In this document: piece after piece, positions 55,217 to 64,000 of the stretch
How the letters are laid out: each line of letters opens with the position of its first letter
Position numbering within the stretch: the stretch's first letter is position 1
Source of the DNA: Carnobacterium divergens
Lineage (GTDB): Bacteria > Bacillota > Bacilli > Lactobacillales > Carnobacteriaceae
Reading direction: 5' to 3'
DNA length: 64,000 nucleotides
Assembly (NCBI RefSeq): GCF_900258435.1
Contig: NZ_LT992558.1
Span: 820,994 to 884,993, forward strand
The notes under the pieces: model-generated
Seen by the model: the letters and a program-made list of their open reading frames with translations, nothing else
What the model was told of the DNA's origin: nothing
Database searches by the model: none
Position numbers and translations under genes: made by a program

Positions 55217-58060
55217 ATGGCAAATGATAAAATTACCGTTCATGGCGCACGTTCTCATAATTTAAAAAACATTGATGTTACGATTCCTCGTGATAAGTTA
55301 GTCGTTTTAACTGGACTTTCAGGATCTGGAAAAAGCTCACTGGCATTTGATACTTTGTATGCAGAAGGACAAAGACGCTATGTTGAAAGCTTGTCTGCAT
55401 ATGCACGGCAATTTTTAGGCCAAATGGATAAACCAGATGTAGACAGCATTGATGGACTAAGCCCTGCTATTTCAATCGATCAAAAAACCACTAGTCGAAA
55501 TCCGCGTTCAACTGTTGGAACAGTCACTGAGATCAACGATTATCTGCGTTTACTGTATGCTCGAGTAGGGCATCCAATTTGTCCAAATGATGGAACCGAG
55601 ATTACCAGCCAAACCGTTGAACAGATGGTGGATCGTGTGTTAGAGCTACCTGAAAAAACAAAGATTCAAATATTAGCACCTGTTGTTGTAGGAAAAAAAG
55701 GACAACATAAAAAAGTATTCGATATGATTAAACGAGAAGGTTATGTTCGTCTTCGTGTCGATAAAGAAATGTATGATATCTCTGATGAAATCGAGCTTGA
55801 AAAAACCAAAAAACATGATATTGATATTGTCATTGACCGTATTGTTGTTAAAGAAGGCATTCGTTCACGTTTATTTGATTCATTTGAAGCAGCATTGCGT
55901 TTGGCAGAAGGTTACGCCGTTGCAGATGTGATAGGTGAAGAAGAAATTTTATTTAGTGAACACTATGCATGTCCTTATTGTGGCTTTACAGTTGGAGAAT
56001 TAGAACCTCGTTTATTCTCTTTTAACGCACCATTTGGAGCTTGTCCAGAATGTGACGGCTTAGGAATGAAATTAGAAGTTGATTTGGATTTAGTTATTCC
56101 CGATAAAAAGAAAACACTTAGAGAAGGCGCCATTGCTCCTTGGAATCCAATTAGTTCTAATTATTACCCTCAAATGTTAGAACAAGCCTGTCTTCATTTT
56201 AAAATTGATTTAGACACACCTTTTGAAAAATTGCCAGAATCAGCAAAAGAGTTGATTCTGAATGGGTCAGATGGTAAGTTATTTCACTTCCATTATGAAA
56301 ATGATTTTGGTGGGATTCGTGACGTGGATGTTCCTTTTGAAGGCGTTGTTCGCAATATTTCTCGAAGACATGATGAAACCAATAGTGATTTTACAAGGGA
56401 GCAAATGCGTACGTATATGACGGAGTTGCCTTGTCAAACTTGTAACGGTTATCGTTTAAATCGCCAAGCGTTGTCTGTTAAAGTCAATGGAACGGATATC
56501 GGACAAGTTTGTGAATACGCAATTGGAGATGCTGTTGAATTCTTTGACCATTTAACATTGTCCAATCAAGAAGAAATGATTGCAAAACCCATCTTGAAAG
56601 AAGTTCATTCACGATTAAGATTTCTGGAAAATGTCGGATTAGACTATTTAACGTTAAGTAGAACTGCGGGCACATTATCTGGTGGAGAAGCACAAAGGAT
56701 CCGGTTGGCTACACAAATTGGTTCAAATTTGTCAGGAGTTCTTTATATTCTTGACGAACCCTCTATTGGTCTTCACCAACGGGACAACGATCGCTTGATT
56801 GGTTCCTTGAAAAAAATGCGAGATTTAGGGAACACACTAATTGTTGTAGAACATGATGAAGATACCATGCGTGAGGCAGACTATTTAATTGATATCGGAC
56901 CTGGCGCTGGCGAACGTGGTGGGGAGATTATGGCTGCCGGGACACCAGCAGAAGTCGAAAGAAATCCCAATTCTTTAACAGGTGAGTATTTATCGGGTAA
57001 GAAATTTATTCCAATCCCAGAAAAAAGACGGAAAGAAAATAAAGGGAAAATACGAGTTACTGGCGCTACGGAAAATAACTTGAAAAACTTAACCGTTGAC
57101 TTTCCAATTGGACGTTTTGTTGCGGTTACTGGTGTGTCAGGTTCAGGAAAAAGTACACTAGTAAATAGTATCTTGAAGAAAGCTTTATCAAAAGAACTGA
57201 CACGAACAAAAGCGAAGCCAGGTAAGTTCAAAAAAATAACAGGCTATGAAGAGCTAGAAAAAGTAATTGATATCGATCAAAGTCCAATCGGCCGTACGCC
57301 AAGGAGTAATCCAGCGACATATACCAGTGTATTTGATGATATTCGTGATTTATTTGCACAAACGAATGAAGCGAAAATTCGTGGCTATAAAAAAGGCCGT
57401 TTTAGTTTTAATGTAAAAGGTGGCCGCTGTGAGGCTTGTCGTGGAGATGGAATTTTAAAAATTGAGATGCATTTTTTACCAGATGTTTACGTTCCTTGTG
57501 AGGTTTGTCATGGAACAAGATATAATTCTGAAACATTAGAAGTTCATTATAAAGGTAAGAATATCTCTGAAATTTTAAACATGACAGTTGAAGAAGCCGT
57601 AAAATTCTTTGAGCATATTCCAAAAATCCATCGCAAATTAGCAACGATTGTGGATGTTGGATTAGGCTACGTAACACTGGGTCAACCTGCAACAACTCTT
57701 TCTGGTGGGGAAGCGCAACGAATGAAATTAGCTAGTGAATTGCATAAAAAATCAAATGGTAAAAGTTTTTATATTTTAGATGAACCAACAACAGGATTGC
57801 ATACAGATGATATCGCGCGTCTTTTAGTCGTCTTGAACCGCTTAGTTGAATCAGGTAATACGGTGCTTGTAATCGAACACAACTTAGATGTTATTAAAAC
57901 AGCAGATTACTTGATTGATTTAGGCCCAGAAGGCGGTGCGGGTGGCGGCACACTAGTAGCCAAGGGAACTCCTGAAGAGGTCATTAAAGTAAAAGAAAGT
58001 TATACTGGAAAATATTTGGCAGCAATTCTAGAGCGAGACAAGGCTCGTATGAAAAATTAA
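55217..58060 (+). CDS. uvrA: Excinuclease ABC subunit A
   Basis: 947 residues, standard length. Two ABC modules: Walker [14 protein letters not shown] and [13 protein letters not shown]; signatures TLSGGEAQR (twice); Walker [16 protein letters not shown] and [15 protein letters not shown]. Zinc modules CPYC...CPEC and CEACRGDG...CEVC. Damage recognition in nucleotide excision repair with UvrB and UvrC, neither of which is in this window (uvrB often sits just upstream in relatives). AAGGAAG upstream of ATG. SOS control is predicted by the LexA box. Confidence 0.98.
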   Translation: MANDKITVHGARSHNLKNIDVTIPRDKLVVLTGLSGSGKSSLAFDTLYAEGQRRYVESLSAYARQFLGQMDKPDVDSIDGLSPAISIDQKTTSRNPRSTVGTVTEINDYLRLLYARVGHPICPNDGTEITSQTVEQMVDRVLELPEKTKIQILAPVVVGKKGQHKKVFDMIKREGYVRLRVDKEMYDISDEIELEKTKKHDIDIVIDRIVVKEGIRSRLFDSFEAALRLAEGYAVADVIGEEEILFSEHYACPYCGFTVGELEPRLFSFNAPFGACPECDGLGMKLEVDLDLVIPDKKKTLREGAIAPWNPISSNYYPQMLEQACLHFKIDLDTPFEKLPESAKELILNGSDGKLFHFHYENDFGGIRDVDVPFEGVVRNISRRHDETNSDFTREQMRTYMTELPCQTCNGYRLNRQALSVKVNGTDIGQVCEYAIGDAVEFFDHLTLSNQEEMIAKPILKEVHSRLRFLENVGLDYLTLSRTAGTLSGGEAQRIRLATQIGSNLSGVLYILDEPSIGLHQRDNDRLIGSLKKMRDLGNTLIVVEHDEDTMREADYLIDIGPGAGERGGEIMAAGTPAEVERNPNSLTGEYLSGKKFIPIPEKRRKENKGKIRVTGATENNLKNLTVDFPIGRFVAVTGVSGSGKSTLVNSILKKALSKELTRTKAKPGKFKKITGYEELEKVIDIDQSPIGRTPRSNPATYTSVFDDIRDLFAQTNEAKIRGYKKGRFSFNVKGGRCEACRGDGILKIEMHFLPDVYVPCEVCHGTRYNSETLEVHYKGKNISEILNMTVEEAVKFFEHIPKIHRKLATIVDVGLGYVTLGQPATTLSGGEAQRMKLASELHKKSNGKSFYILDEPTTGLHTDDIARLLVVLNRLVESGNTVLVIEHNLDVIKTADYLIDLGPEGGAGGGTLVAKGTPEEVIKVKESYTGKYLAAILERDKARMKN

Positions 58061-58067
58061 TCAAGAG

Positions 58068-58105
58068 ACTTCTTTAAAGCTTTTGTAGCTTTAAGGAAGT
58101 TTTTT
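58068..58105 (+). terminator. Terminator of uvrA
   Basis: ACTTCTTTAAAGC pairs with GCTTTAAGGAAGT, loop 6 nt, then TTTTTT. Confidence 0.88.
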
Positions 58106-58380
58106 CGTTGTATTAAGAGTATTCGCAAATACACAGCCCTTTCATTTATAAACCGATTTTTTTATTTTTCATCGTTAAAATGGTAAACTAATTAGTGTAG
58201 AAAAGGTTAATTAATAGAAGTTCAGACTATATGTTGAATGATAAATCGTTCTTAAGTCCTATGACAATTTACCAAAAGAAAGGCATAATATGAGTATAGC
58301 AAGACAAATGAATCTTGCATCAGTATTTCAATCGTCCGCAAATGATAAATAGATAGGAAAGAATGAAGGAGGAAATCAAC
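58106..58380. other. Upstream region of the liaX-like operon
   Basis: 275 bases. TAAACT at 58184-58189 is a weak -10 candidate. A 20-codon ORF (ATG 58290, stop 58352) with AAAGG upstream is too short to support. CTTAAGTCCTATGAC at about 58253-58267 could be part of a stress-regulator site, but I cannot confirm it. AAGGAGG at 58366-58372 is a perfect ribosome binding site. Confidence 0.35.
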
Positions 58381-59952
58381 ATGAAAGAAAGAGAAAGAAT
58401 TTTAGAATTAGTGAAACAAGGAATCATTTCAACTGAAGAAGCATTAGTCTTATTGGAAAGTGCAGCTAAAAAAGAAGGCAAAGAAGCGGTGAAAAAAGAT
58501 CAGTCAAATGTTCAAAAACCAATTCCACCAACTGAACCAGAAGCAGAAATAGAAAACCCTGAACCAGTTTTATCGGATGCAGCTGAATCAGTAGAAGAAG
58601 GGCGTGCACGTTTAGAAAAAGAACAAAAGGAAGATCACGACCGCTTAGAAGCAATTCTCGAAGAGTTGGCAAATGAAGCCTCTGGATATTCAGTAGAGTT
58701 AGATCAAACCAATCAATCAATTAAAGAATTAACCGATCAAATTAAATTGAAAAAAGAAGAAATGATGGTTATAGAAACAAAAGAAGAACTTGAAACATTA
58801 ACTGAAGAGGATCAAGCAAGAACAACGATTCTTGAAGATGAAATTACAGCATTAGAAGAAGAAGTAACTTCATTAGAAGAAGAAAAAACGATTCTTGAAG
58901 ATAAACTTAAAAATATTAAAAGAAAACAGTGGGGAACACATAAAAAAACAATTACTGACAAATTTGAATTGCCAGATGATTGGAAAGAATCCGCTACTGA
59001 AACAATGAATCAAGTAGGTGAAAAAGTAACCGAAGCGAGCACACAATTTGGTAAATTTATGAAAGACACCTTTAATACCGTGATGGAAAATATTGACTGG
59101 AAAGACGTGAATATTCGCGTACCAGGAATCGCAGCTACGAAGTTCGATCATGAATTTAACTATCCAGAAAGTGCTGCTTCTATCATTGATGTGAAAGTAG
59201 CCAATGGCGATGTAGTCTTTAAAAATTGGGACAGTCAAGACATCAAGGTTGAAGCGTCTATTAAAATTTATGGAAAAATGGATGTTGAAAATCCCTTTGA
59301 AGCTTTCTTAGAAAGAAGCACAATTGAAGTCAATGATGAAAGTTTGCTCTTCCATGTACCTAACAAACGCATTCGTTGTGATTTAGTTTTCTATCTACCA
59401 GAAAGAACCTACGATCATACAGCATTGAAATTATTAAATGGAAATGTGAAGTTTGAAGAATTTGAAGGAAAAGATATCTACGTAAAATGCACAAATGGAA
59501 ATATAACTTTTGATCGTTTAACTGCAACTATGCTTGAAACAGATGGTGTGAATGGCAATGTTTCAGTAATTGAGAGCACTGTGCGAGATCTTTTGGTTCA
59601 CAGTATCAATGGAGAAATTGTTGCTCGCGGAGATGTGAAAAGTGGTAATTTATCAACGGTCAATGGTGCTATTAAGGTAACCTTATCTGGAGATGACTTG
59701 AAACGTCTTGAAGCAAGTTCTGTAAATGGAACAGTCAAAGTTGCGTTACCACGAGCAATCAGTATTGAAGGAAATGCAAAGAGTAATTTAGGCTCAATTC
59801 AAAGCCGTTTAGAAAATATTGAAGTAGTTAAAGAGAAAAAAGATCGTACAAATCAATTATTAGAGTTTAGACGTGTGGCAAATGAAGATACATTGGTTGT
59901 AAAATTATCAACAACAACGGGAAGTATCTTAATTAAAGACACGGATCAGTAA
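58381..59952 (+). CDS. liaX: LiaX-like envelope-stress protein (coiled coil plus DUF4097)
   Basis: 523 residues from ATG 58381. An N-terminal short helical domain (ERILELVKQGIISTEEALVLLE) of the SHOCT-like/YvlB type, a long Glu/Lys-rich coiled coil (about 75-185), a linker, and a C-terminal beta-helical DUF4097 adhesin-like domain (about 250-520) with repeated NGxV/NG(N/E)I turns. This is the LiaX layout of enterococci, where it senses cationic antimicrobial peptides and daptomycin. No signal peptide is visible. Two small membrane genes like liaY and liaZ follow. Confidence 0.85.
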   Translation: MKERERILELVKQGIISTEEALVLLESAAKKEGKEAVKKDQSNVQKPIPPTEPEAEIENPEPVLSDAAESVEEGRARLEKEQKEDHDRLEAILEELANEASGYSVELDQTNQSIKELTDQIKLKKEEMMVIETKEELETLTEEDQARTTILEDEITALEEEVTSLEEEKTILEDKLKNIKRKQWGTHKKTITDKFELPDDWKESATETMNQVGEKVTEASTQFGKFMKDTFNTVMENIDWKDVNIRVPGIAATKFDHEFNYPESAASIIDVKVANGDVVFKNWDSQDIKVEASIKIYGKMDVENPFEAFLERSTIEVNDESLLFHVPNKRIRCDLVFYLPERTYDHTALKLLNGNVKFEEFEGKDIYVKCTNGNITFDRLTATMLETDGVNGNVSVIESTVRDLLVHSINGEIVARGDVKSGNLSTVNGAIKVTLSGDDLKRLEASSVNGTVKVALPRAISIEGNAKSNLGSIQSRLENIEVVKEKKDRTNQLLEFRRVANEDTLVVKLSTTTGSILIKDTDQ

Positions 59953-59958
59953 GAAAAT

Positions 59959-59984
59959 TGGGGGAGCTTTTTCCCCCAGTCTTT
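59959..59984 (+). terminator. Hairpin between liaX and liaY
   Basis: TGGGGGA pairs with TCCCCCA, then GTCTTTAT. It is GC-rich with a poor T run, so partial attenuation is likelier than full stop. Confidence 0.5.
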
Positions 59985-60012
59985 ATATCAAAATTTAAAG
60001 AGGGTGGCACAA

Positions 60013-60333
60013 ATGAAAAAATTAACAAAATCAAGAAAAGATAGAGTTTTAAGTGGGGTATTAGGTGGGATTGCTGAGTACTTTGGAATTGACGCAACAA
60101 TCTTAAGAATTATTTTTGTTGTTGCTGCATTCTTTAGCTTTGGTTCACCAGTTATTCTATACATCATTTTAGCAATCTGTATCCCTGAACCAAAACGCGA
60201 TACAACAGATTCTAATTATGGAAATCGTTACTATTCAACGAATTATGAAGACTATCATGGCAAAAAAAAAGTGAAACAAGAAAAACGCAAAGAAGCAGAG
60301 AAAGTTGAAGATGATGACTGGAGTGATTTCTAA
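60013..60333 (+). CDS. liaY: PspC-domain membrane protein, LiaY-like
   Basis: 106 residues from ATG 60013, 6 bases after AGGGTGG. PspC domain: KKLTKSRKDRVLSGVLGGIAEYF then a membrane segment (ATILRIIFVVAAFFSFG, VILYIILAICIPE), and a charged cytoplasmic tail. Family members respond to envelope stress. Its stop overlaps the next start by one base (TAATG). Confidence 0.88.
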   Translation: MKKLTKSRKDRVLSGVLGGIAEYFGIDATILRIIFVVAAFFSFGSPVILYIILAICIPEPKRDTTDSNYGNRYYSTNYEDYHGKKKVKQEKRKEAEKVEDDDWSDF

Positions 60334-60680
60334 TGAAATTTTGGCAGGGTGTTTTGGTTAATGCTTTGTTGTTCTTAGCATTATCAGGTTTTTTCAGAGC
60401 AACATTTTATGTTGAGAGTATTTGGATAGCGTTAGCAGCTAGTTTAGTTTTAGCTGTTTTAAATATGTCGATCAAACCGATCTTAAGCATTTTATCCTTG
60501 CCAATTACTTTTTTAACATTAGGATTCTTTAGTATTGTGATCAATGCGTTTATGTTGAAGTTAACAGCTGCAATTGTAGGTAGCGGATTTCATTTTGCTA
60601 CATTTGGCACAGCAATGTGGGTGGCGATTTTATTATCACTTGCAAATTTATTTATCTCAAGTCGAGTTTCAACCGAATAG
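60333..60680 (+). CDS. liaZ: Phage holin family 4 (YvlD/LiaZ-like) membrane protein
   Basis: 115 residues, four hydrophobic helices: LVNALLFLALSGFF, IWIALAASLVLAVLNMSIKPIL, FLTLGFFSIVINAFML, FGTAMWVAILLSLANLFIS. The NMSIKPILSILSLPITFLTLG core is the YvlD/holin-4 signature. Third gene of the operon, ending in a strong terminator. Function is unknown beyond its constant company with LiaX/LiaY. Confidence 0.87.
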   Translation: MKFWQGVLVNALLFLALSGFFRATFYVESIWIALAASLVLAVLNMSIKPILSILSLPITFLTLGFFSIVINAFMLKLTAAIVGSGFHFATFGTAMWVAILLSLANLFISSRVSTE

Positions 60681-60692
60681 GGGTATCAATTT

Positions 60693-60723
60693 AAAGCATC
60701 GATGGATTTCGATGCTTTTTTTG
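60693..60723 (+). terminator. Terminator of the liaXYZ-like operon
   Basis: AAAGCATCGA pairs with TCGATGCTTT, then TTTTT. Confidence 0.92.
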
Positions 60724-60764
60724 TTTGTATAATAAGAAAATTTTAAGTGTTCATTAAATCAGTA

Positions 60765-60795
60765 TTGATAAACCTTTAAAGAAATTCAATATAAT
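60765..60795 (+). promoter_or_regulatory. Probable promoter of hprK
   Basis: TTGATA, a long 19-base spacer and TATAAT (60790-60795). Confidence 0.5.
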
Positions 60796-60849
60796 GTTAA
60801 AATGGAAGATAGACAGAAACAAGCTTATTTGCGAAGAGGAGAAAAAACG

Positions 60850-61785
60850 ATGACTAGTAGTGTAACGGTAAGAGAATTAGTGGATACGCTTCGTTTAGAT
60901 GTACATAACGGAGAAGAACATCTAGATCGTTTGATTACGACTAGCGATGTTTCACGACCAGGATTAGAGTTAACAGGTTATTTTAATTATTATCCACAAG
61001 AACGAGTTCAGTTATTTGGAAAAACTGAAACGTCTTTTTCAGAAAGAATGACCAGTGAAGAGCGTCTTATTGTCATGAGAAGAATGTGTCAGCCCAATAC
61101 GCCTGCGTTTATTTTATCAAGAGACTTAGTTCCGCCAAAGGAATTGGTTCAAGCGACTACAGAAGCTGGAATTCCTTTGATTTTGTCACGATTAACGACC
61201 ACAAGGTTATCAAGTAATGTAACAAATTTCTTAGAAGGTAAACTAGCAGAACGGATTTCCATGCATGGAGTTTTAATTGATGTTTATGGACTAGGAGTCT
61301 TAATTACAGGGGATAGCGGTGTTGGGAAAAGTGAAACTGCTCTTGAATTAATTCAACGTGGACATCGTCTGGTAGCAGATGATCGTGTTGAAATTCATCA
61401 ACAAGATGAACAGACAGTTGTTGGAGAATCACCTGATATTCTACGCCATCTTATTGAAATTCGAGGCATCGGTATTATTGATGTGATGAATTTATTTGGG
61501 GCGGGAGCTGTTCGTAGTAGTAAAACGATTCAAGTAATCGTGAATTTAGAAACGTGGACAAAAGAGAAGAAATTTGATCGTCTTGGTGGCGGAGAAGAAA
61601 TCACACGTATTTTTGACGTAGACGTTCCTAAAATATCGATTCCAGTTAAAACCGGTCGTAACTTAGCGATTATTATTGAAGTAGCAGCAATGAATTTTAG
61701 AGCGAAGAGTATGGGCTATGATGCTACGAAAACCTTTGAAAAAAATCTAGAAATTTTGATTGAGAAAAACTCTCAGGACAAATAA
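60850..61785 (+). CDS. hprK: HPr kinase/phosphorylase
   Basis: 311 residues from ATG 60850 with GAGGAG 8 bases upstream; an in-frame ATG at 60802 lacks a site. N-terminal HPrK domain, then Walker [15 protein letters not shown], the HxxD-type region [10 protein letters not shown], and the signature [20 protein letters not shown]. It phosphorylates Ser46 of HPr, switching carbon catabolite control, and reverses the step. First of hprK-lgt-ppaX-gpsA. Confidence 0.97.
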   Translation: MTSSVTVRELVDTLRLDVHNGEEHLDRLITTSDVSRPGLELTGYFNYYPQERVQLFGKTETSFSERMTSEERLIVMRRMCQPNTPAFILSRDLVPPKELVQATTEAGIPLILSRLTTTRLSSNVTNFLEGKLAERISMHGVLIDVYGLGVLITGDSGVGKSETALELIQRGHRLVADDRVEIHQQDEQTVVGESPDILRHLIEIRGIGIIDVMNLFGAGAVRSSKTIQVIVNLETWTKEKKFDRLGGGEEITRIFDVDVPKISIPVKTGRNLAIIIEVAAMNFRAKSMGYDATKTFEKNLEILIEKNSQDK

Positions 61786-61801
61786 GAATGGAGAATATAG
61801 C

Positions 61802-62632
61802 ATGAATCTATTATTAGGTGCAATCAATCCAATCGCCTTTTCACTAGGCGGGTTAGAAGTTCATTGGTATGGTGTTATTATTGCATCGGCTGTCTTATTG
61901 GCTATTTTTATGAGCACTCATGAGTCGGAAAAATTAGGGATTAAGGGCGACGACTTGATTGATATGATGTTGTGGGCATTGCCAATTTCGATTATAGGGG
62001 CTAGAATCTATTATGTTGCGTTTGAATGGCGTTACTACGTTGCACATCCTTCAGAAATTATTGCGATTTGGAATGGTGGCATTGCCATTTATGGAGGTTT
62101 GATTGCTGGAGGGTTGACGGTTTACTGGTTTACTAAAAAAAGAGGCTTGCCATTTTGGCTAGTATTAGATATTGCAGCACCTAGTGTTTTAATTGCACAA
62201 GCAATTGGACGTTGGGGAAACTTTATTAATCAAGAAGCCCATGGAGAAGAAACATCAAGAGCTTTTTTAGAAAATTTACATTTGCCTTCGTTTATTATCA
62301 ACAATATGAAAATTGACGGAATCTATTATCAACCGACCTTTTTTTATGAATCTTTATGGAATGTGATTGGATTTGTGCTATTAGTGATTCTTAGAAAGAA
62401 ATTCCATTTATTAAAACGTGGAGAAGTTGCTTTAAGCTATGTCATATGGTACTCATTCGGTCGTTTCTTTATTGAAGGTTTGAGGACAGATAGTTTGATG
62501 TTGCTACAGACGATTCGTGTCTCACAATTATTGTCAGTTGTTTTATTTGTAGGTGCAATTGTGTTATGGTATTACCGCAGAAAAAAATATCCAGAAAACC
62601 CTTATTATTTAGATGGCGTTACTTCTATTTAA
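61802..62632 (+). CDS. lgt: Prolipoprotein diacylglyceryl transferase
   Basis: 276 residues from ATG 61802. Seven helices; [24 protein letters not shown], the invariant His-to-Gly IYGGLIAGG and the Lgt signature [14 protein letters not shown] are present. It transfers diacylglycerol to the lipobox Cys of prolipoproteins, such as the two PstS in this window. Follows hprK by 16 bases. Confidence 0.97.
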   Translation: MNLLLGAINPIAFSLGGLEVHWYGVIIASAVLLAIFMSTHESEKLGIKGDDLIDMMLWALPISIIGARIYYVAFEWRYYVAHPSEIIAIWNGGIAIYGGLIAGGLTVYWFTKKRGLPFWLVLDIAAPSVLIAQAIGRWGNFINQEAHGEETSRAFLENLHLPSFIINNMKIDGIYYQPTFFYESLWNVIGFVLLVILRKKFHLLKRGEVALSYVIWYSFGRFFIEGLRTDSLMLLQTIRVSQLLSVVLFVGAIVLWYYRRKKYPENPYYLDGVTSI

Positions 62633-62658
62633 GTTAAGGCAAGAAAGTAGGGTTACAA

Positions 62659-63321
62659 GTGTCAATTGAAACAGTGTTATTTGATTTTGATGGTACGTTA
62701 GCAGATACGAATGCATTGATTAGTCAGTCACACTTAGCCGTTTTGGAAGAGTATTTTCCAGGAGAGTATGATTTAGAAAGTGTTCGAGCCTTTAATGGAC
62801 CTACTTTAGAGATGGTCTACGGTAAGTTGAATCCGTTGGAAAAAGAAACGATGATTGCTAAATATAGACACTTTAATGAAACACATCATGATGAGATGGT
62901 AACGATTTTTGAAGGTGTTGCTGAAAATTTAGATCGGTTAAAGTCTGCAGGTATTCGATTAGCAGTTGTTTCAAGCAAACGAAATGACGTGTTGCTAAGG
63001 GGGTTGGATCTTTTAAATTTAAAAGAGTACTTTGAAGTGATTGTAGGTGGCTTAGACTATAAAAAAGCAAAACCAGATCCTGAGCCTATCTATGTGGCTC
63101 TTGAGCAGTTAAAGGTCGATTTCGAAACAGCAATTATGGTGGGGGACAATTCTCATGATATTGAATCTGCCAACAATGCTGGGATTGTATCAGTTTTTGT
63201 AGAATGGTCAGAAAAAACACTAGCAGAAATTAAACCGTACCACCCAGATGTAACCGTCACGTCTATGACGGATTTAGCTGATTATGTAATTAGAAATAAA
63301 GCAAGAATTAAAGGAGATTGA
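62659..63321 (+). CDS. ppaX: HAD pyrophosphatase, PpaX-like
   Basis: 220 residues from GTG 62659. HAD motifs: [33 protein letters not shown] (Lys), [18 protein letters not shown]. In Bacillus the gene in this position (hprK-lgt-ppaX) hydrolyses pyrophosphate released when HprK dephosphorylates HPr; synteny supports that name over a generic phosphoglycolate phosphatase. Confidence 0.88.
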   Translation: MSIETVLFDFDGTLADTNALISQSHLAVLEEYFPGEYDLESVRAFNGPTLEMVYGKLNPLEKETMIAKYRHFNETHHDEMVTIFEGVAENLDRLKSAGIRLAVVSSKRNDVLLRGLDLLNLKEYFEVIVGGLDYKKAKPDPEPIYVALEQLKVDFETAIMVGDNSHDIESANNAGIVSVFVEWSEKTLAEIKPYHPDVTVTSMTDLADYVIRNKARIKGD

Positions 63322-63323
63322 AT

Positions 63324-64000
63324 ATGTCGAAGAAAATCGCTGTACTTGGTGCAGGATCATGGGGTACGGCCCTTGCAATGGTACTAGATGAAAATGGTCA
63401 TGACGTTCGTTTGTGGGGAAATAATGTCGAACAAATGAGTGCAATTAATAACGATCATTGTAATGCCCGTTATTTACCGGAAATTCAATTATCAAAAAGC
63501 ATCAAAGGGTTTACAGATTTACAATTAGCCGTTGAAGGTGTTGATGTTGTGCTTTTGGTTGTTCCAACAAAAGCTATGCGTTCAGTTGCAAGTCAGCTAG
63601 CAGATGTATTAACTTCGCCTGTTATAATTGCTCATGCTAGTAAAGGTCTAGAACAAGAAACACATAAACGAATTTCGGAAGTACTAGAAGAGGAAATTCC
63701 ATCTGAATTGAGAACGGCCGTTGTTGTTTTGTCTGGTCCTAGTCACGCGGAAGAAGTAGCAGTTAAGGACATTACGACGATAACGTCAGCTTCTACTAAT
63801 CCGGCAGGAGCAGCATTCATTCAGTCCTTATTTATGAATCGCTATTTCCGTGTATACACCAATGAAGATATTATTGGTGTTGAAATGGGAGCAGCTTTGA
63901 AAAATATTATCGCTGTTGGAGCTGGAGCGCTTCATGGATTAGGGTACGGAGATAATGCAAAAGCAGCTTTAATGACTCGAGGACTTGCTGAAATTAGTCG
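63324..64000 (+). CDS. gpsA: NAD(P)-dependent glycerol-3-phosphate dehydrogenase (3' end outside window)
   Basis: Open to the window edge, 225 codons seen. ATG 63324, two bases after the ppaX stop, with AAGGAG upstream. [14 protein letters not shown] (NAD loop), [35 protein letters not shown], and [13 protein letters not shown] with the catalytic Lys are GpsA signatures. It makes sn-glycerol-3-phosphate for phospholipid and teichoic acid synthesis. The C-terminal domain continues outside. Confidence 0.97.
   Translation, partial: MSKKIAVLGAGSWGTALAMVLDENGHDVRLWGNNVEQMSAINNDHCNARYLPEIQLSKSIKGFTDLQLAVEGVDVVLLVVPTKAMRSVASQLADVLTSPVIIAHASKGLEQETHKRISEVLEEEIPSELRTAVVVLSGPSHAEEVAVKDITTITSASTNPAGAAFIQSLFMNRYFRVYTNEDIIGVEMGAALKNIIAVGAGALHGLGYGDNAKAALMTRGLAEIS

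Noticed and set aside
58290-58352. 20-codon ORF upstream of the liaX-like gene
   Set aside because: A modest AAAGG site precedes it, but it is too short, has no recognisable content and could arise by chance.
58873-59238. 121-aa open frame antisense to the liaX-like gene
   Set aside because: Low-complexity, Phe-rich product typical of the complement of a Glu/Lys-rich coiled coil.

Overview
The window is a contiguous, gene-dense, AT-rich chromosomal segment of a low-GC Gram-positive bacterium of the order Lactobacillales. Gene content and order (ftsEX with a SagA/PcsB-like NlpC/P60 hydrolase, a MinJ-like PDZ protein, phoPR-pst, uvrA, a liaXYZ-like trio, hprK-lgt-ppaX-gpsA, comFA-comFC-hpf-secA-prfB) fit the Enterococcus/Carnobacterium/Vagococcus side of that order. 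Carnobacteriaceae is my best guess, but no rRNA is present to fix the genus. Both ends are cut inside genes: a wall amidase on the left and gpsA on the right. I saw no tRNA, rRNA, CRISPR array or prophage.

Layout. 1-16.8 kb is a cell-surface polysaccharide region: a secreted amidase with Ig-like repeats, a Wzx-type flippase and a glycosyltransferase on the minus strand, two glycosyltransferases, rmlACBD for dTDP-L-rhamnose, an NAD-salvage pair (pncB, nadE), a GtrA/GtrB-type pair, another glycosyltransferase, an unlisted 58-aa ORF, a Wzy-like polymerase and a last glycosyltransferase. 16.8-22 kb holds a TetR regulator divergent from a 1427-aa BadF-BadF-DUF2229-HgdB-like iron-sulfur protein of unknown role. 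22-24.7 kb is nagA-nagB-nagR under a promoter carrying two NagR/DasR-type operators. 24.7-29 kb has two LytR-CpsA-Psr ligases flanking a TagO/WecA transferase and a decayed IS3-family element whose inverted repeats are still visible.

29-41 kb is housekeeping: YvyE/YigZ, DegV, comFA-comFC, hpf, secA, prfB (with an intact programmed +1 frameshift) and ftsEX followed by the secreted hydrolase that FtsEX probably activates. 41-51.7 kb is a phosphate block: a MinJ-like protein, phoP-phoR, pstS1, pstS2, pstC, pstA, pstB1, pstB2, phoU. Pho boxes with about 11-nt phasing stand before each pstS, and a previously unlisted 44-aa lysine-rich ORF runs on the opposite strand between phoR and pstS1. 51.8-54.3 kb is a CzrA-like sensor plus a Zn/Cd P-type ATPase. 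54.4-58 kb has an HD-domain nucleotidase and uvrA with a textbook LexA box. 58.3-60.7 kb is a LiaX-LiaY-LiaZ-like envelope-stress operon, and 60.8-64 kb is hprK-lgt-ppaX-gpsA.

Taken together the window is dominated by envelope biology: making, polymerising and attaching wall glycopolymers (rml, Wzx/Wzy, TagO, LCP), remodelling peptidoglycan (amidase, FtsEX-NlpC/P60) and sensing envelope or phosphate stress. I do not see an unmistakable new defence or mobile system. The most promising undescribed items are the small coupled or isolated ORFs (58 aa, 44 aa, 39 aa), the giant BadF-type protein with its TetR partner, and the SOS promoter of uvrA that runs straight into an intrinsic terminator. Where several start codons were possible I moved the start to the one with a well-spaced ribosome binding site.
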